13,855 nucleotides of DNA, from positions 7,603 to 21,457 of the forward strand of contig JABUUT010000032.1 of the NCBI GenBank assembly GCA_021443045.1. Direction: 5' to 3'. Position numbers and translations under genes: made by a program. The notes below the pieces were generated by a model. It worked only from the letters and a program-made list of their open reading frames with translations. It did not search any database and had not been told where the DNA came from. This document shows, in pieces, positions 1 to 7,597 of this stretch (its first letter is position 1; each line of letters opens with the position of its first letter). The DNA is from Fibrobacteraceae bacterium. Lineage in GTDB: Bacteria; Fibrobacterota; Fibrobacteria; Fibrobacterales; Fibrobacteraceae.

Positions 1-417
1 TAATCTAAAATATTTATTTAATTTTTTATAAAAATTTGTAAATTTAATTACTTTATCTTGGATAAATGAACTGCAAAATAGAATTATTTTACGGAATATA
101 ACTAAAATTGCAGCAATGATTAAAACGGTAAGAGCTGTTTTTAAATTCCAAATAAAATAAATTGCTGTAAAGGGGATTGTTATGGCTAATGTCCAGCATA
201 CTATGCGACTTATTTTGTATAATTTATTATAACATTTTAACTCATCAAGCTTTTTTTCAAGTTTGTCTTCGAATGATTCTTTAACAATCTCTTTAGAACC
301 AGCATCCTCTTGAGGGCTAGCCTGTTTGTTTTTTCCACTAAATATTTCACTTAAAGTATTTTCAACTTTTTCTTTTACTGTTATAGCATTTTCTTTTACA
401 GTTTTCCAAATTGCCAT
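1..417 (-). CDS. Small two-segment membrane protein, last gene of tubulin/vWA module (3' end beyond window)
   Basis: An open frame runs from ATG at 417 to the window edge with no stop, giving at least 139 residues. The first ~70 residues are hydrophilic, rich in Lys and Glu, and probably helical. Two hydrophobic stretches follow: about residues 73-91 (starts IVCWTLAITI, ends IYFIW) and about 95-117 (TALTVLIIAAILVIF). A basic tail (YKKLNKYF) comes after. It begins 12 bases after the stop of the 866-residue gene, so it is almost certainly in the same operon. Start choice: ATG at 417 is preceded by GGGAGA four bases upstream; an in-frame ATG at 429 would place that Shine-Dalgarno inside the gene. 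I recognise no family. The topology (cytoplasmic coil plus membrane hairpin) suggests a membrane partner of the tubulin-like proteins, which is inferred from context only. Confidence 0.75.
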   Translation of the reverse strand, partial: MAIWKTVKENAITVKEKVENTLSEIFSGKNKQASPQEDAGSKEIVKESFEDKLEKKLDELKCYNKLYKISRIVCWTLAITIPFTAIYFIWNLKTALTVLIIAAILVIFRKIILFCSSFIQDKVIKFTNFYKKLNKYFRL

Positions 418-421
418 ATTT

Positions 422-427
422 TCTCCC
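422..427 (-). promoter_or_regulatory. Shine-Dalgarno that fixes the start of the small membrane protein
   Basis: GGGAGA on the minus strand, four bases before ATG at 417. It lies inside the alternative longer reading frame starting at 429, and so favours the shorter start. Confidence 0.6.
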
Positions 428-429
428 AT

Positions 430-3030
430 TTAACATTCGCTCATAAAGGTGATGCTTTCAGCTTTTAATCGCTGGGTCTTTAATAAAATTAATTTATTTG
501 TACTTTTTACAGAAATAACGGCGGGGGTGCTAGATAGATACTGAGTGCATATTTCTTGCCATTTCTGTTTCTGTAATTCATTTTCCGTTTGAATCAGTAT
601 CAAGCTGTTTTCTGGATGATTTTCGTCACTGACATCCATATTGTACTGCAAAAAGGGCATGGAACTTGCTTCCAGTTTGGTTATAATTTCTTGTATATAG
701 CCTTGATTACAGTCTAAGAAGTCGTATTTAGTTTCACCAGCAAAGTATTCATAGGCACTATAGGCTTTTAATGGCTTTTTAAGAGCCTCTTTAACCATTT
801 GTTCCATTTGGTTCTTAAACTGATTTAATCCTTCTTCATTAATAGGAAAATTGGTAAATCTTTGGTAGAGAGCGATGTCCTTCGTTAAATCCATTTTATT
901 GCTTTCAAAGAACTTTTCTAATAGATTGTTTTTTACAATGGGCATGTAGGGAGTCTTTGCTTTGGGAGTCATTTGGCTTACTTTCTTTTCTTCTTCACCT
1001 TTCCACTGAACCATTTTATCTATAAATAAATCCATTTCGGTAAATTTAGTGCTGAGAATGCCTTTTAATTCGGCTAATTTGTCTAGAACTAGTCCTGCAA
1101 TATTTGCCTTTAAATGGGTTTCTTCAATTTCTCTTACTTTTTTTCCGATTTGATTTTCAATGTTAGTTATTTCTTGGTTAAACTCCTTTCTAACTTTATT
1201 TCGACAGTCGCTTAAATATTTGTGAATAACAAGAGTTACCAAGAGGGTGATTACCATGCCTATTATAGGAATGTAGCTGTATTTGTTGCCGAAGATTTGT
1301 AAAATATCAAACCCATCGCGAGTATAATAATAGAACGCAAAAAGGGCCACATAAATGGCGAATAATGTTAGTCCTATTTTTAACGCCTTAATCCAGTAGC
1401 TCTTTATCTTGCTGTTGTATTGGGCAATGGCATCATCACGTCTAATACTTGTTTCTTCTTTTTTTGCAGCCAAAGATTCTTTTTCTTCTTTGAAACGTGT
1501 GGTGGCTATATTTTCGGCGTTTTTTCGGTTGGCTTTTCGTATATATTTTGATTGAAGCTCATTAAAATGTTCGGCTGCAGAAATGTACGATAACTGTTTT
1601 TTGCCTAAAAGATCCTTTTCTTCTTGAATGTTTTTTTTGTTGATATTTTGATTTATTCTTGTTTCGTCAAGAAGTGTGTTGGTTTCGATGGAACAATCAT
1701 TAAGAATATTATCTTTAGTTTCTATGTTTAGCTGAGTGGTGTTAAGATTTTTGTTCTGGGTTTCAAGATTTTTTATGGAATCTTCTGATTCAATGCGTTC
1801 AATGGATAAAATCTTTTTTTCTTCAAGCAAACTGGCAACATCAACCCTTTCTTCCGGGGCGTATTCCAAATTCACAAAGTATTGGGTTACGTCGGTTACA
1901 AAGTCATCTATATTGACAATGTTTTTGGAGTACAGGGAGCCTGTTAGCAATTTGCAGTCTACCCCCAAAATCATGGCCAATACAGCTTCTTTTTCTGGTA
2001 GGGTCAGTTCTGGGTTGGTAAGGAACCCTTCCAAAGATTCTAATTTACTTTGTTCAAGTTTGTTGACTTCAGGAGCGATTTCTTCTGCTATTTTTTCTTG
2101 GGGTAAGTTGCTGTTTAAAAGCAGTGACACCTTTTTTGACCACAGTGTAGAAAAAACGGAAGGGTCTCCTATACACTCCTTTGCGTATCGGTAGGCTTTG
2201 TTGATGTCAACCTTATTTTGCGATACATTTTCCTCCTTTAAGCAATGGAGGTAAGTTTGGCTATGCAGATAATTGACTATGTACTGTGGGTCTAAATCAG
2301 CAACAGAAAGGCCTATGGCCACAATGGGAATTTCTGGGTCGGAATCTTCTGCTTTGGTAAAAATGCTGTAATATATTTCACTGTACAGAATACAGAATTC
2401 AAATAGAGTGTTTGAAAGTTTGGCAAAATCGAAATTTTTAGAAAGCCCATTCTTATTTTTATTTTGCAATAAAATAAAATGGGTAAAAACCGATGTATTT
2501 TGGTTTATGGACTGTTTAAAATTAATAATTTGTTTTACTTGATCTTTTCCAATCTTGTTTTTTTCTTCAAGTTGCTCCAGCTTAATGGGGGTGTTGGTGT
2601 AGCTTTCTTCAACATCTGGTGCATAGGCTATCAGGTCTAATTTAAAATCCCTATGGTTCAGGGCTCCTATAATTTGCTTGGCGGTTTCCCAATCTTTGGG
2701 GTCCGATAAGCAAATGTGAAGGGCCATGCAAATTTGCCCACCATCTGCAATGCTCTTAACAGTTTCTGTGTTTACAGCCTTGTCGTGGAATATGGAAAAC
2801 CAATTCTTTATGTAGGCACTATCGGCAGAAACCTTTTGCAGTTCCTTATCGTTAAGTATGGGGTTAAACAATTCATTTACGATAAAGGAATCTTTATTGC
2901 TGTTGCTCCAGTGTTGCACAAAAATATGCGATAAAACCTCTGGATTCGGGTATCCAGAAATTTTATCGCAAACCCCTTGGGCAAATTGAAGCGAGTGGGT
3001 GCCAATAAAAATGTGGGCACTGTATTGCAT
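430..3030 (-). CDS. Membrane-anchored coiled-coil protein with degenerate tubulin-like N-terminal domain
   Basis: An 866-residue protein with no signal peptide. Residues 1-~260 form a globular domain, ~395-545 a Lys/Glu/Asn-rich coiled coil, ~548-568 and ~584-604 two membrane segments forming a hairpin, ~606-690 more coiled coil, then a C-terminal domain; both ends should be cytoplasmic. The N-terminal domain aligns with the neighbouring tubulin-like GTPase. I100-x-M...C107 matches I157-x-M...C164. L124-N125 and K130...P138-x-V140 match L182-N183 and K188...P196-x-V198. F182-x-H-x-x-L-x-x-N-x-N-x-N-G matches residues 250-263 identically at every named position. NxD at 199-201 matches 268-270. 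Where the neighbour has C-G-G-T-G-C-G-T, this protein has C-L-S-D-P-K-D-W, so GTP binding is unlikely. The start lies 11 bases after the GTPase stop, with AAAGGGA upstream. Inference: a pseudo-tubulin subunit that ties the filament to the inner membrane. The reading frame is certain, the homology likely, the function unproven. Confidence 0.8.
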   Translation of the reverse strand: MQYSAHIFIGTHSLQFAQGVCDKISGYPNPEVLSHIFVQHWSNSNKDSFIVNELFNPILNDKELQKVSADSAYIKNWFSIFHDKAVNTETVKSIADGGQICMALHICLSDPKDWETAKQIIGALNHRDFKLDLIAYAPDVEESYTNTPIKLEQLEEKNKIGKDQVKQIINFKQSINQNTSVFTHFILLQNKNKNGLSKNFDFAKLSNTLFEFCILYSEIYYSIFTKAEDSDPEIPIVAIGLSVADLDPQYIVNYLHSQTYLHCLKEENVSQNKVDINKAYRYAKECIGDPSVFSTLWSKKVSLLLNSNLPQEKIAEEIAPEVNKLEQSKLESLEGFLTNPELTLPEKEAVLAMILGVDCKLLTGSLYSKNIVNIDDFVTDVTQYFVNLEYAPEERVDVASLLEEKKILSIERIESEDSIKNLETQNKNLNTTQLNIETKDNILNDCSIETNTLLDETRINQNINKKNIQEEKDLLGKKQLSYISAAEHFNELQSKYIRKANRKNAENIATTRFKEEKESLAAKKEETSIRRDDAIAQYNSKIKSYWIKALKIGLTLFAIYVALFAFYYYTRDGFDILQIFGNKYSYIPIIGMVITLLVTLVIHKYLSDCRNKVRKEFNQEITNIENQIGKKVREIEETHLKANIAGLVLDKLAELKGILSTKFTEMDLFIDKMVQWKGEEEKKVSQMTPKAKTPYMPIVKNNLLEKFFESNKMDLTKDIALYQRFTNFPINEEGLNQFKNQMEQMVKEALKKPLKAYSAYEYFAGETKYDFLDCNQGYIQEIITKLEASSMPFLQYNMDVSDENHPENSLILIQTENELQKQKWQEICTQYLSSTPAVISVKSTNKLILLKTQRLKAESITFMSEC

Positions 3031-3041
3031 GAATTGTCCCT

Positions 3042-5786
3042 TTAATGAACTAGCTTCTGTGTAATGTATCGGAGCTCCTCTTCAAGAAGAACGGAAGTTT
3101 CCTTGTATCCTCGTCCATTTAGTGTAGATAGGGACAAGCCGCATTGCGAATATTTGTCAAAATAATTTTCGGCCACATCTTTATATAGGGCTGTAATTTC
3201 GATTTCTCCGCGAGAGGCACATTCCTTTTCAAAAGCTTCGGGAAACTCGTTTTCAATGGTTTTTGCTTTCTGTTTGAATATGGCGTAGGCTTTATCACGG
3301 TAGGCATCCAGTTTTACCCAGTAGTCATTCAAAGCCTTGCCTTCGGTTTTATTGCGATAGCAGTAACTTCCATTTTCGTTTTTTATGAGTCCAAAAATAA
3401 AACCTTTTACCCAGTATTCAAGCATGGTGTCTTCTTGCTTGGTTGGGAACAAATCGTAACCGCTTCGTTCCATGTCAAGTTCTATGCCTGCGTCAAAATG
3501 GCAATCTACTTTTGCTCGTTCGTACTTGTTTTTGAATGTGTCTATGGGAGCCACCATAAATGGAGGCACTCTATCTACACGGTGGTACACCACAATGCGG
3601 TCATTCATATTGGTGTTTACAAATTCAACATCCTCGTTTCCTTTCTTCTTAATTATTTCCTCAAGCAAATTATCTTTTGCAAAGATGTTGTTTTCTTTGT
3701 CTCTAACCCCAATGTAGTAGGTGTCTTGTATTTGGGTGTCCTGAGCGTATCCATAATTCTTGGTGGAGAACAAAGCCTCGGCTTTGCTAATGAGCCTTGT
3801 AGAAAGTTTTTTTAGACCATCTGGGTTATTTTGATATTGTTTTTGGAGTGCTTCATCTAAAGTAATCTTTCTGTAATTCTTGGCTTCTTCAAGGTTTTCT
3901 GTAAAGGTGTCAATAATTGTCTTGATTTCGTCCTCTTTTTTTTCTGCTAATTCATAAACAATATTGGTCGTATTTTTCTTTACAAAATCAGAAAGGAGAA
4001 TGGCTTCCTTGTTTATAATCATACCAATGGCTGCATCAACTGTAAGGTCAATTTGGAAATTCTGGGTGGTAGACAGAAGACTGTTTTGAGCCCTTTCCCA
4101 GTCGTATTTGTAGATACCATAGATGTTTTTCAGTGTATTGAAAAGATTGTCTAGGATATCCATTTCCTTGTTGATTACATTGATGAATTGGTTAAAGAAC
4201 GCTATGGCATTGGTATGCCGCATGTTGTCGGCTTTATTCCTAAATTTTCTTGCAACATTTTCATTAACTTCATCAATGTATTGTTGGTTTCCAAAGTGAA
4301 ATTTCTTGTATTCCTCAATGCTATTATCCAAATCTTGTTCTATAGCTCTTTCGGCATTTTTAAGTGCGTTTAATTCCTCATTCATTTCACCAAGGAATAT
4401 CTTAGTTTGTACTAAAATGGAATCTAATACGGTTTTTGTAAATTTTATGCCGTACGATTCTTTTTTTACCAAATCGCAAACCAGGGCATGCAGTTTCTCT
4501 GCGGCTTCTTTTCCCATGGTTTGAATTTTATCATCAAGATTCTTTGTTTTAGGGAGTTCTGCATCCAACCAACTTTGAATAATGCTTTCTACATTTTTTT
4601 TATTTAATTCATCTACATCGCTTTTGGGAGTAATGCTGCATATTTTATCAATCACATCGTCTTTTTTCTGATTTTCGCGAATGCGAACTTCATCTATCCA
4701 GGCGTTGGCTCTATTTTCAGCTTCCTCGTATTTTTCTTCGCCTATGATTTTTTCAATGAGCGTCATGGCGGCTCTTCCAGCATACACCTTTGCTAAGGTA
4801 TCGCCGTTGAATAAAATTTCACTGGTCCCCAGGCCAGAAACCCATGCCTTTTTGTTAAGAACGTCCCAACAGCCGGTATCCGCATTTTTTTCAACATTGT
4901 CTTCACGGCTGGCAACAGCACCACTTATTGCTCCCGTGGATGTGTAAAGAGAAAGGCCCAACATTTCTGAAATTTGGTCGATGTTGGAGTAGGTGTCCCC
5001 ATTTCTATTCATGTTGTCTACAAGGAACATGTGGTTGAATAATCGACCGTCATCAAGCTCCAAGTCCATATATGGAAAACGAAGAGGATTCTTTATGGAG
5101 GTGGACTCGATAAGGTAATCAAGGTCTTTAATGGCTCCGTATGCGTTGGGCTTTACGTTGGTAACAGCTGCTCCTTGAGCCATGTTTTCAAAAACATTTG
5201 GCAAAATGCCATAACCGGTAATTTTTATTGTTTCGTCGTTGAGGCTTCGGAGGAGGGCGGCCATATCAATGAAGGTTCCACAACCAGTTCCACCACAAAG
5301 GGAGAATACCATGTGTATCTTAACGTTATTGTCAAGAATTTCAACATCACTATTTTGAGTTATGCTTGCTTGAGAAATGTTCAGAATGGATGATTTTACC
5401 TTGGCTTCAATATTCTTTTTGTTGTACACAAAGGCAAATCGTCCGTTACTTCTAATTTGGCCTGCTCCCTTCATCATTTCTTTAAGGGCAAAAACATTCT
5501 TTTCGGGAACCCAGCCAAAGTTGGTTGAATTTACTTTGTATACAGAGGCGGCATCAGCAACTTGTATGGGAACCTGTTCCGAGCCTTCTAATCTTACTTC
5601 TCGACCATCTTTTGTGTTTATTGTTTTTTTATAGACAAAACCATCGGTGTCTAAGCCTAAAAAGCCAATCATTTTAGGAACTTCATTGTAGGTTTCCATA
5701 AATAGTTTTTTTGTATGTAACAGAGCGTTCATGCCTGTTCCGCCCAGGCCAATGAAAAGGGTTCTGCTCAATTTTACTTTTGCCAT
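3042..5786 (-). CDS. Tubulin/FtsZ-like GTPase (long 'tubulin-like' family)
   Basis: A 914-residue cytoplasmic protein. The N-terminus starts a Rossmann-like fold with L-F-I-G-L-G-G-T-G-M-N (residues 10-20, T1-like loop). Residues 162-171, S-L-C-G-G-T-G-C-G-T, are the tubulin/FtsZ signature that binds GTP phosphates. About 103 residues later, NID (268-270) followed by S-E-M-L-G-L (273-278) sits where FtsZ carries its T7 catalytic loop (N-x-D). Residues ~340-660 are charged and helical, and the C-terminal ~250 residues are mixed alpha/beta. It is about twice the length of FtsZ and matches the long 'tubulin-like' (Pfam Tubulin_2-type) proteins, not cell-division FtsZ. There are no membrane segments. 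The gene lies between the vWA gene (17-base gap) and its own divergent paralogue (11-base gap). ATG at 5786 has AAGGAG six bases upstream. Expected role, from the family and context: a GTP-dependent polymer acting at the membrane. The fold assignment is secure; the cellular role is not. Confidence 0.92.
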   Translation of the reverse strand: MAKVKLSRTLFIGLGGTGMNALLHTKKLFMETYNEVPKMIGFLGLDTDGFVYKKTINTKDGREVRLEGSEQVPIQVADAASVYKVNSTNFGWVPEKNVFALKEMMKGAGQIRSNGRFAFVYNKKNIEAKVKSSILNISQASITQNSDVEILDNNVKIHMVFSLCGGTGCGTFIDMAALLRSLNDETIKITGYGILPNVFENMAQGAAVTNVKPNAYGAIKDLDYLIESTSIKNPLRFPYMDLELDDGRLFNHMFLVDNMNRNGDTYSNIDQISEMLGLSLYTSTGAISGAVASREDNVEKNADTGCWDVLNKKAWVSGLGTSEILFNGDTLAKVYAGRAAMTLIEKIIGEEKYEEAENRANAWIDEVRIRENQKKDDVIDKICSITPKSDVDELNKKNVESIIQSWLDAELPKTKNLDDKIQTMGKEAAEKLHALVCDLVKKESYGIKFTKTVLDSILVQTKIFLGEMNEELNALKNAERAIEQDLDNSIEEYKKFHFGNQQYIDEVNENVARKFRNKADNMRHTNAIAFFNQFINVINKEMDILDNLFNTLKNIYGIYKYDWERAQNSLLSTTQNFQIDLTVDAAIGMIINKEAILLSDFVKKNTTNIVYELAEKKEDEIKTIIDTFTENLEEAKNYRKITLDEALQKQYQNNPDGLKKLSTRLISKAEALFSTKNYGYAQDTQIQDTYYIGVRDKENNIFAKDNLLEEIIKKKGNEDVEFVNTNMNDRIVVYHRVDRVPPFMVAPIDTFKNKYERAKVDCHFDAGIELDMERSGYDLFPTKQEDTMLEYWVKGFIFGLIKNENGSYCYRNKTEGKALNDYWVKLDAYRDKAYAIFKQKAKTIENEFPEAFEKECASRGEIEITALYKDVAENYFDKYSQCGLSLSTLNGRGYKETSVLLEEELRYITQKLVH

Positions 5787-5792
5787 GTTTTG

Positions 5793-5798
5793 CTCCTT
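5793..5798 (-). promoter_or_regulatory. Strong Shine-Dalgarno of the tubulin-like gene
   Basis: AAGGAG on the minus strand six bases before ATG at 5786, in the 17-base gap after the vWA stop codon. It is the best ribosome site in the module, suggesting the GTPase is made in larger amounts than its neighbours (inference). Confidence 0.7.
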
Positions 5799-5803
5799 AA
5801 AAA

Positions 5804-7543
5804 TTAGTTGGCTGAAATTTTTATGTTGTTGTCAGCATCATCTGCTGGTGTAAATTCAAATTCGTCCTGGGCCTTTATGGAACGCGCCAGGTTGGTGTAT
5901 CCTTTGGTGGAACCCGAAACGAACATTTTTTTGCCACCCGCTCTAAAGGTTATGGGTTCCTTAAATGCAGGGTGTACTAGACAAATTCTTTTTCCCGTGA
6001 AAATTTTACTTAAAAAGCTCTGGGGCACTTCTTTGTTGCTTAAAATTACATTGCGCAACCCCTTAATTTGTTTGGATGTGTAAAAATCTCCAATTTGTAG
6101 GGAAATGCGCCTTACCTTTATGGCTGGGTAGAATATTTTTTTAAAGATGATAAACCACAAAATGAGAAGCGCTACGATAATAGCTAACAAAATAAGTAAA
6201 ATGATAATGAGTGGGTTGGTGTCAATGGAGTATTTGCTGCGCATGGTTAGTTCAAAATTGCTTAGCTCATCAGAATTGACCAACTCTAGGTTTTGTGCAG
6301 AGCCTGGTTGTGGGAAAAGTTTAAAAAATCTTTTTCCCTCTTTGGCATTCTTATCAAAAATAATGGATAGTTCACTTTTATTTTGTTCGCCACTAATTTG
6401 AAATGAGCCTTGACTGGGTTCCCCATTGTACAGAATGGTATAGTCTTTTACTCCATCTTCAGATTCAAAGACCATAGAGACAGATGCGTTTTCTCTAAGA
6501 GCCTTTTCGTTGAATTTTGCAGAAAGGTCCACGGTTAGGGTGTCTTGTGGTTTTTCTCCATAGAAAAGGAAACTGTCATAGTAAGAAGCCTTTCCTAAAT
6601 TAACCTCCTGGTCACGGATTTTTAAAATGCTGAATTCTTTATTGAATACTTTAACGATGAGCTGGGAATTGGAAAACTGGATGTCTTTAGAATTTAGGCT
6701 GACTTCGAATACATATTCTTCATCCTTTGGAAGAGTGTTTTTTAATTCATCCACAGGGCGTTTGGGTTCAACAGAGATGCTGGATTGCCCATTAGAAATT
6801 CGGCTTGCAACAACATTAAAATAGGGGTCGTTGTTGGTCACATTTAACTCATAGTCTCCATAAAGCGAAAAATCAAGAGCCTTTGATTCTAAGTCCATTA
6901 GGTTTAATTTAATTACATTTGACTTGAATTGTCCAAAAGGCTTAGGGTGCTCATTGGCTTGTACCATGGAAATATTTTTTGTGGAGCAACTGCGAATGGC
7001 TTCTTCAATTTCGCTGTTGTTGGCGAATTTGGTGAGCATTACATAAAAGGCCAAGTCGTTCTTATTCTTTGCACACCACGAATTAATTCTATCTACAACC
7101 ACTTTGGGGCCCGCTGTGTTTTCGCCATCAGTAAGGAGATAGAAATAGTTTTCTTTGTGGTTGTCTAGCAGGGAGGTTCCCTTGTCCCATGCGGCGGCAA
7201 TGTCGGTGTTGGTTACCTTTAGAACGGCAGAATCCAGTGTCTGTTCTATTTTTTCCCATTGTACAGGGGTATTAAACTGTAGAACATCATAGGCTTTATC
7301 TTGAAACGGAACAACACTGACGGAAATGTTTTCTGGAAGTCTTTTTAATTCAATTTTTAGATATTCTTTAGTTGTGTTCCATATATCCGGAGTTTTGTTT
7401 TTATACCCCTGCATGGATTGGGTGCAATCAAAAAGGTATACATAATTTCGCTCTTTCTGTGCAAATGTGCAGGTACAAAGGGCAATTAATGCAAAAAAAA
7501 GTGATTTAACCAATTTTTTTGTAAAAAAAGATGAATATGTCAT
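5804..7543 (-). CDS. Exported, membrane-anchored von Willebrand A domain protein
   Basis: 579 residues. The N-terminus is basic then hydrophobic (residues ~9-27) and ends in C-T-F-A-Q, a plausible signal peptidase I site after A28. A vWA domain follows: strand Y-V-Y-L-F then D39-C-T41-Q-S43-M (MIDAS DxTxS, a Thr variant of DxSxS), T113 in NTD as the likely MIDAS threonine, and L-L-T-D139-G-E-N. Residues ~215-440 are beta-rich, like tandem Ig-type domains. A strong membrane segment spans ~444-469, followed by F-K-K, leaving a ~110-residue C-terminal domain in the cytoplasm. The metal-binding domain would thus face the periplasm while the tail faces the tubulin-like partner. It is the first gene of the module. 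No Shine-Dalgarno precedes ATG at 7543; an AT-rich TATATT lies a few bases upstream. This is a batA/CoxE-like vWA only in the broad sense. The exact function is unknown; an envelope adaptor is likely. Confidence 0.85.
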   Translation of the reverse strand: MTYSSFFTKKLVKSLFFALIALCTCTFAQKERNYVYLFDCTQSMQGYKNKTPDIWNTTKEYLKIELKRLPENISVSVVPFQDKAYDVLQFNTPVQWEKIEQTLDSAVLKVTNTDIAAAWDKGTSLLDNHKENYFYLLTDGENTAGPKVVVDRINSWCAKNKNDLAFYVMLTKFANNSEIEEAIRSCSTKNISMVQANEHPKPFGQFKSNVIKLNLMDLESKALDFSLYGDYELNVTNNDPYFNVVASRISNGQSSISVEPKRPVDELKNTLPKDEEYVFEVSLNSKDIQFSNSQLIVKVFNKEFSILKIRDQEVNLGKASYYDSFLFYGEKPQDTLTVDLSAKFNEKALRENASVSMVFESEDGVKDYTILYNGEPSQGSFQISGEQNKSELSIIFDKNAKEGKRFFKLFPQPGSAQNLELVNSDELSNFELTMRSKYSIDTNPLIIILLILLAIIVALLILWFIIFKKIFYPAIKVRRISLQIGDFYTSKQIKGLRNVILSNKEVPQSFLSKIFTGKRICLVHPAFKEPITFRAGGKKMFVSGSTKGYTNLARSIKAQDEFEFTPADDADNNIKISAN

Positions 7544-7597
7544 GAAAAGTAATATAATCAGTTTTTTATAAAAATTTACTTTTTTTTAAAGAAAAAG

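Noticed and set aside
418..429. Start of the small membrane protein at ATG 429
   Set aside because: It would place the GGGAGA ribosome site inside the coding region, and it lies only one base from the previous stop codon.
3042..5786. Cell-division FtsZ
   Set aside because: The protein is about twice FtsZ length, has a Cys-bearing G-G-T-G-C-G-T loop, a long helical C-terminal part and no ftsA/ftsQ neighbours.
7460..7543. Lipoprotein signal in the vWA protein
   Set aside because: The cysteine at residue 23 is preceded by Leu, not Gly/Ala/Ser, so the lipobox is poor. A signal peptidase I site after A28 fits better.
7544..7597. Terminator between symporter and vWA genes
   Set aside because: Only weak A/T self-complementarity is present, with no G+C stem, so neither termination nor read-through can be claimed.
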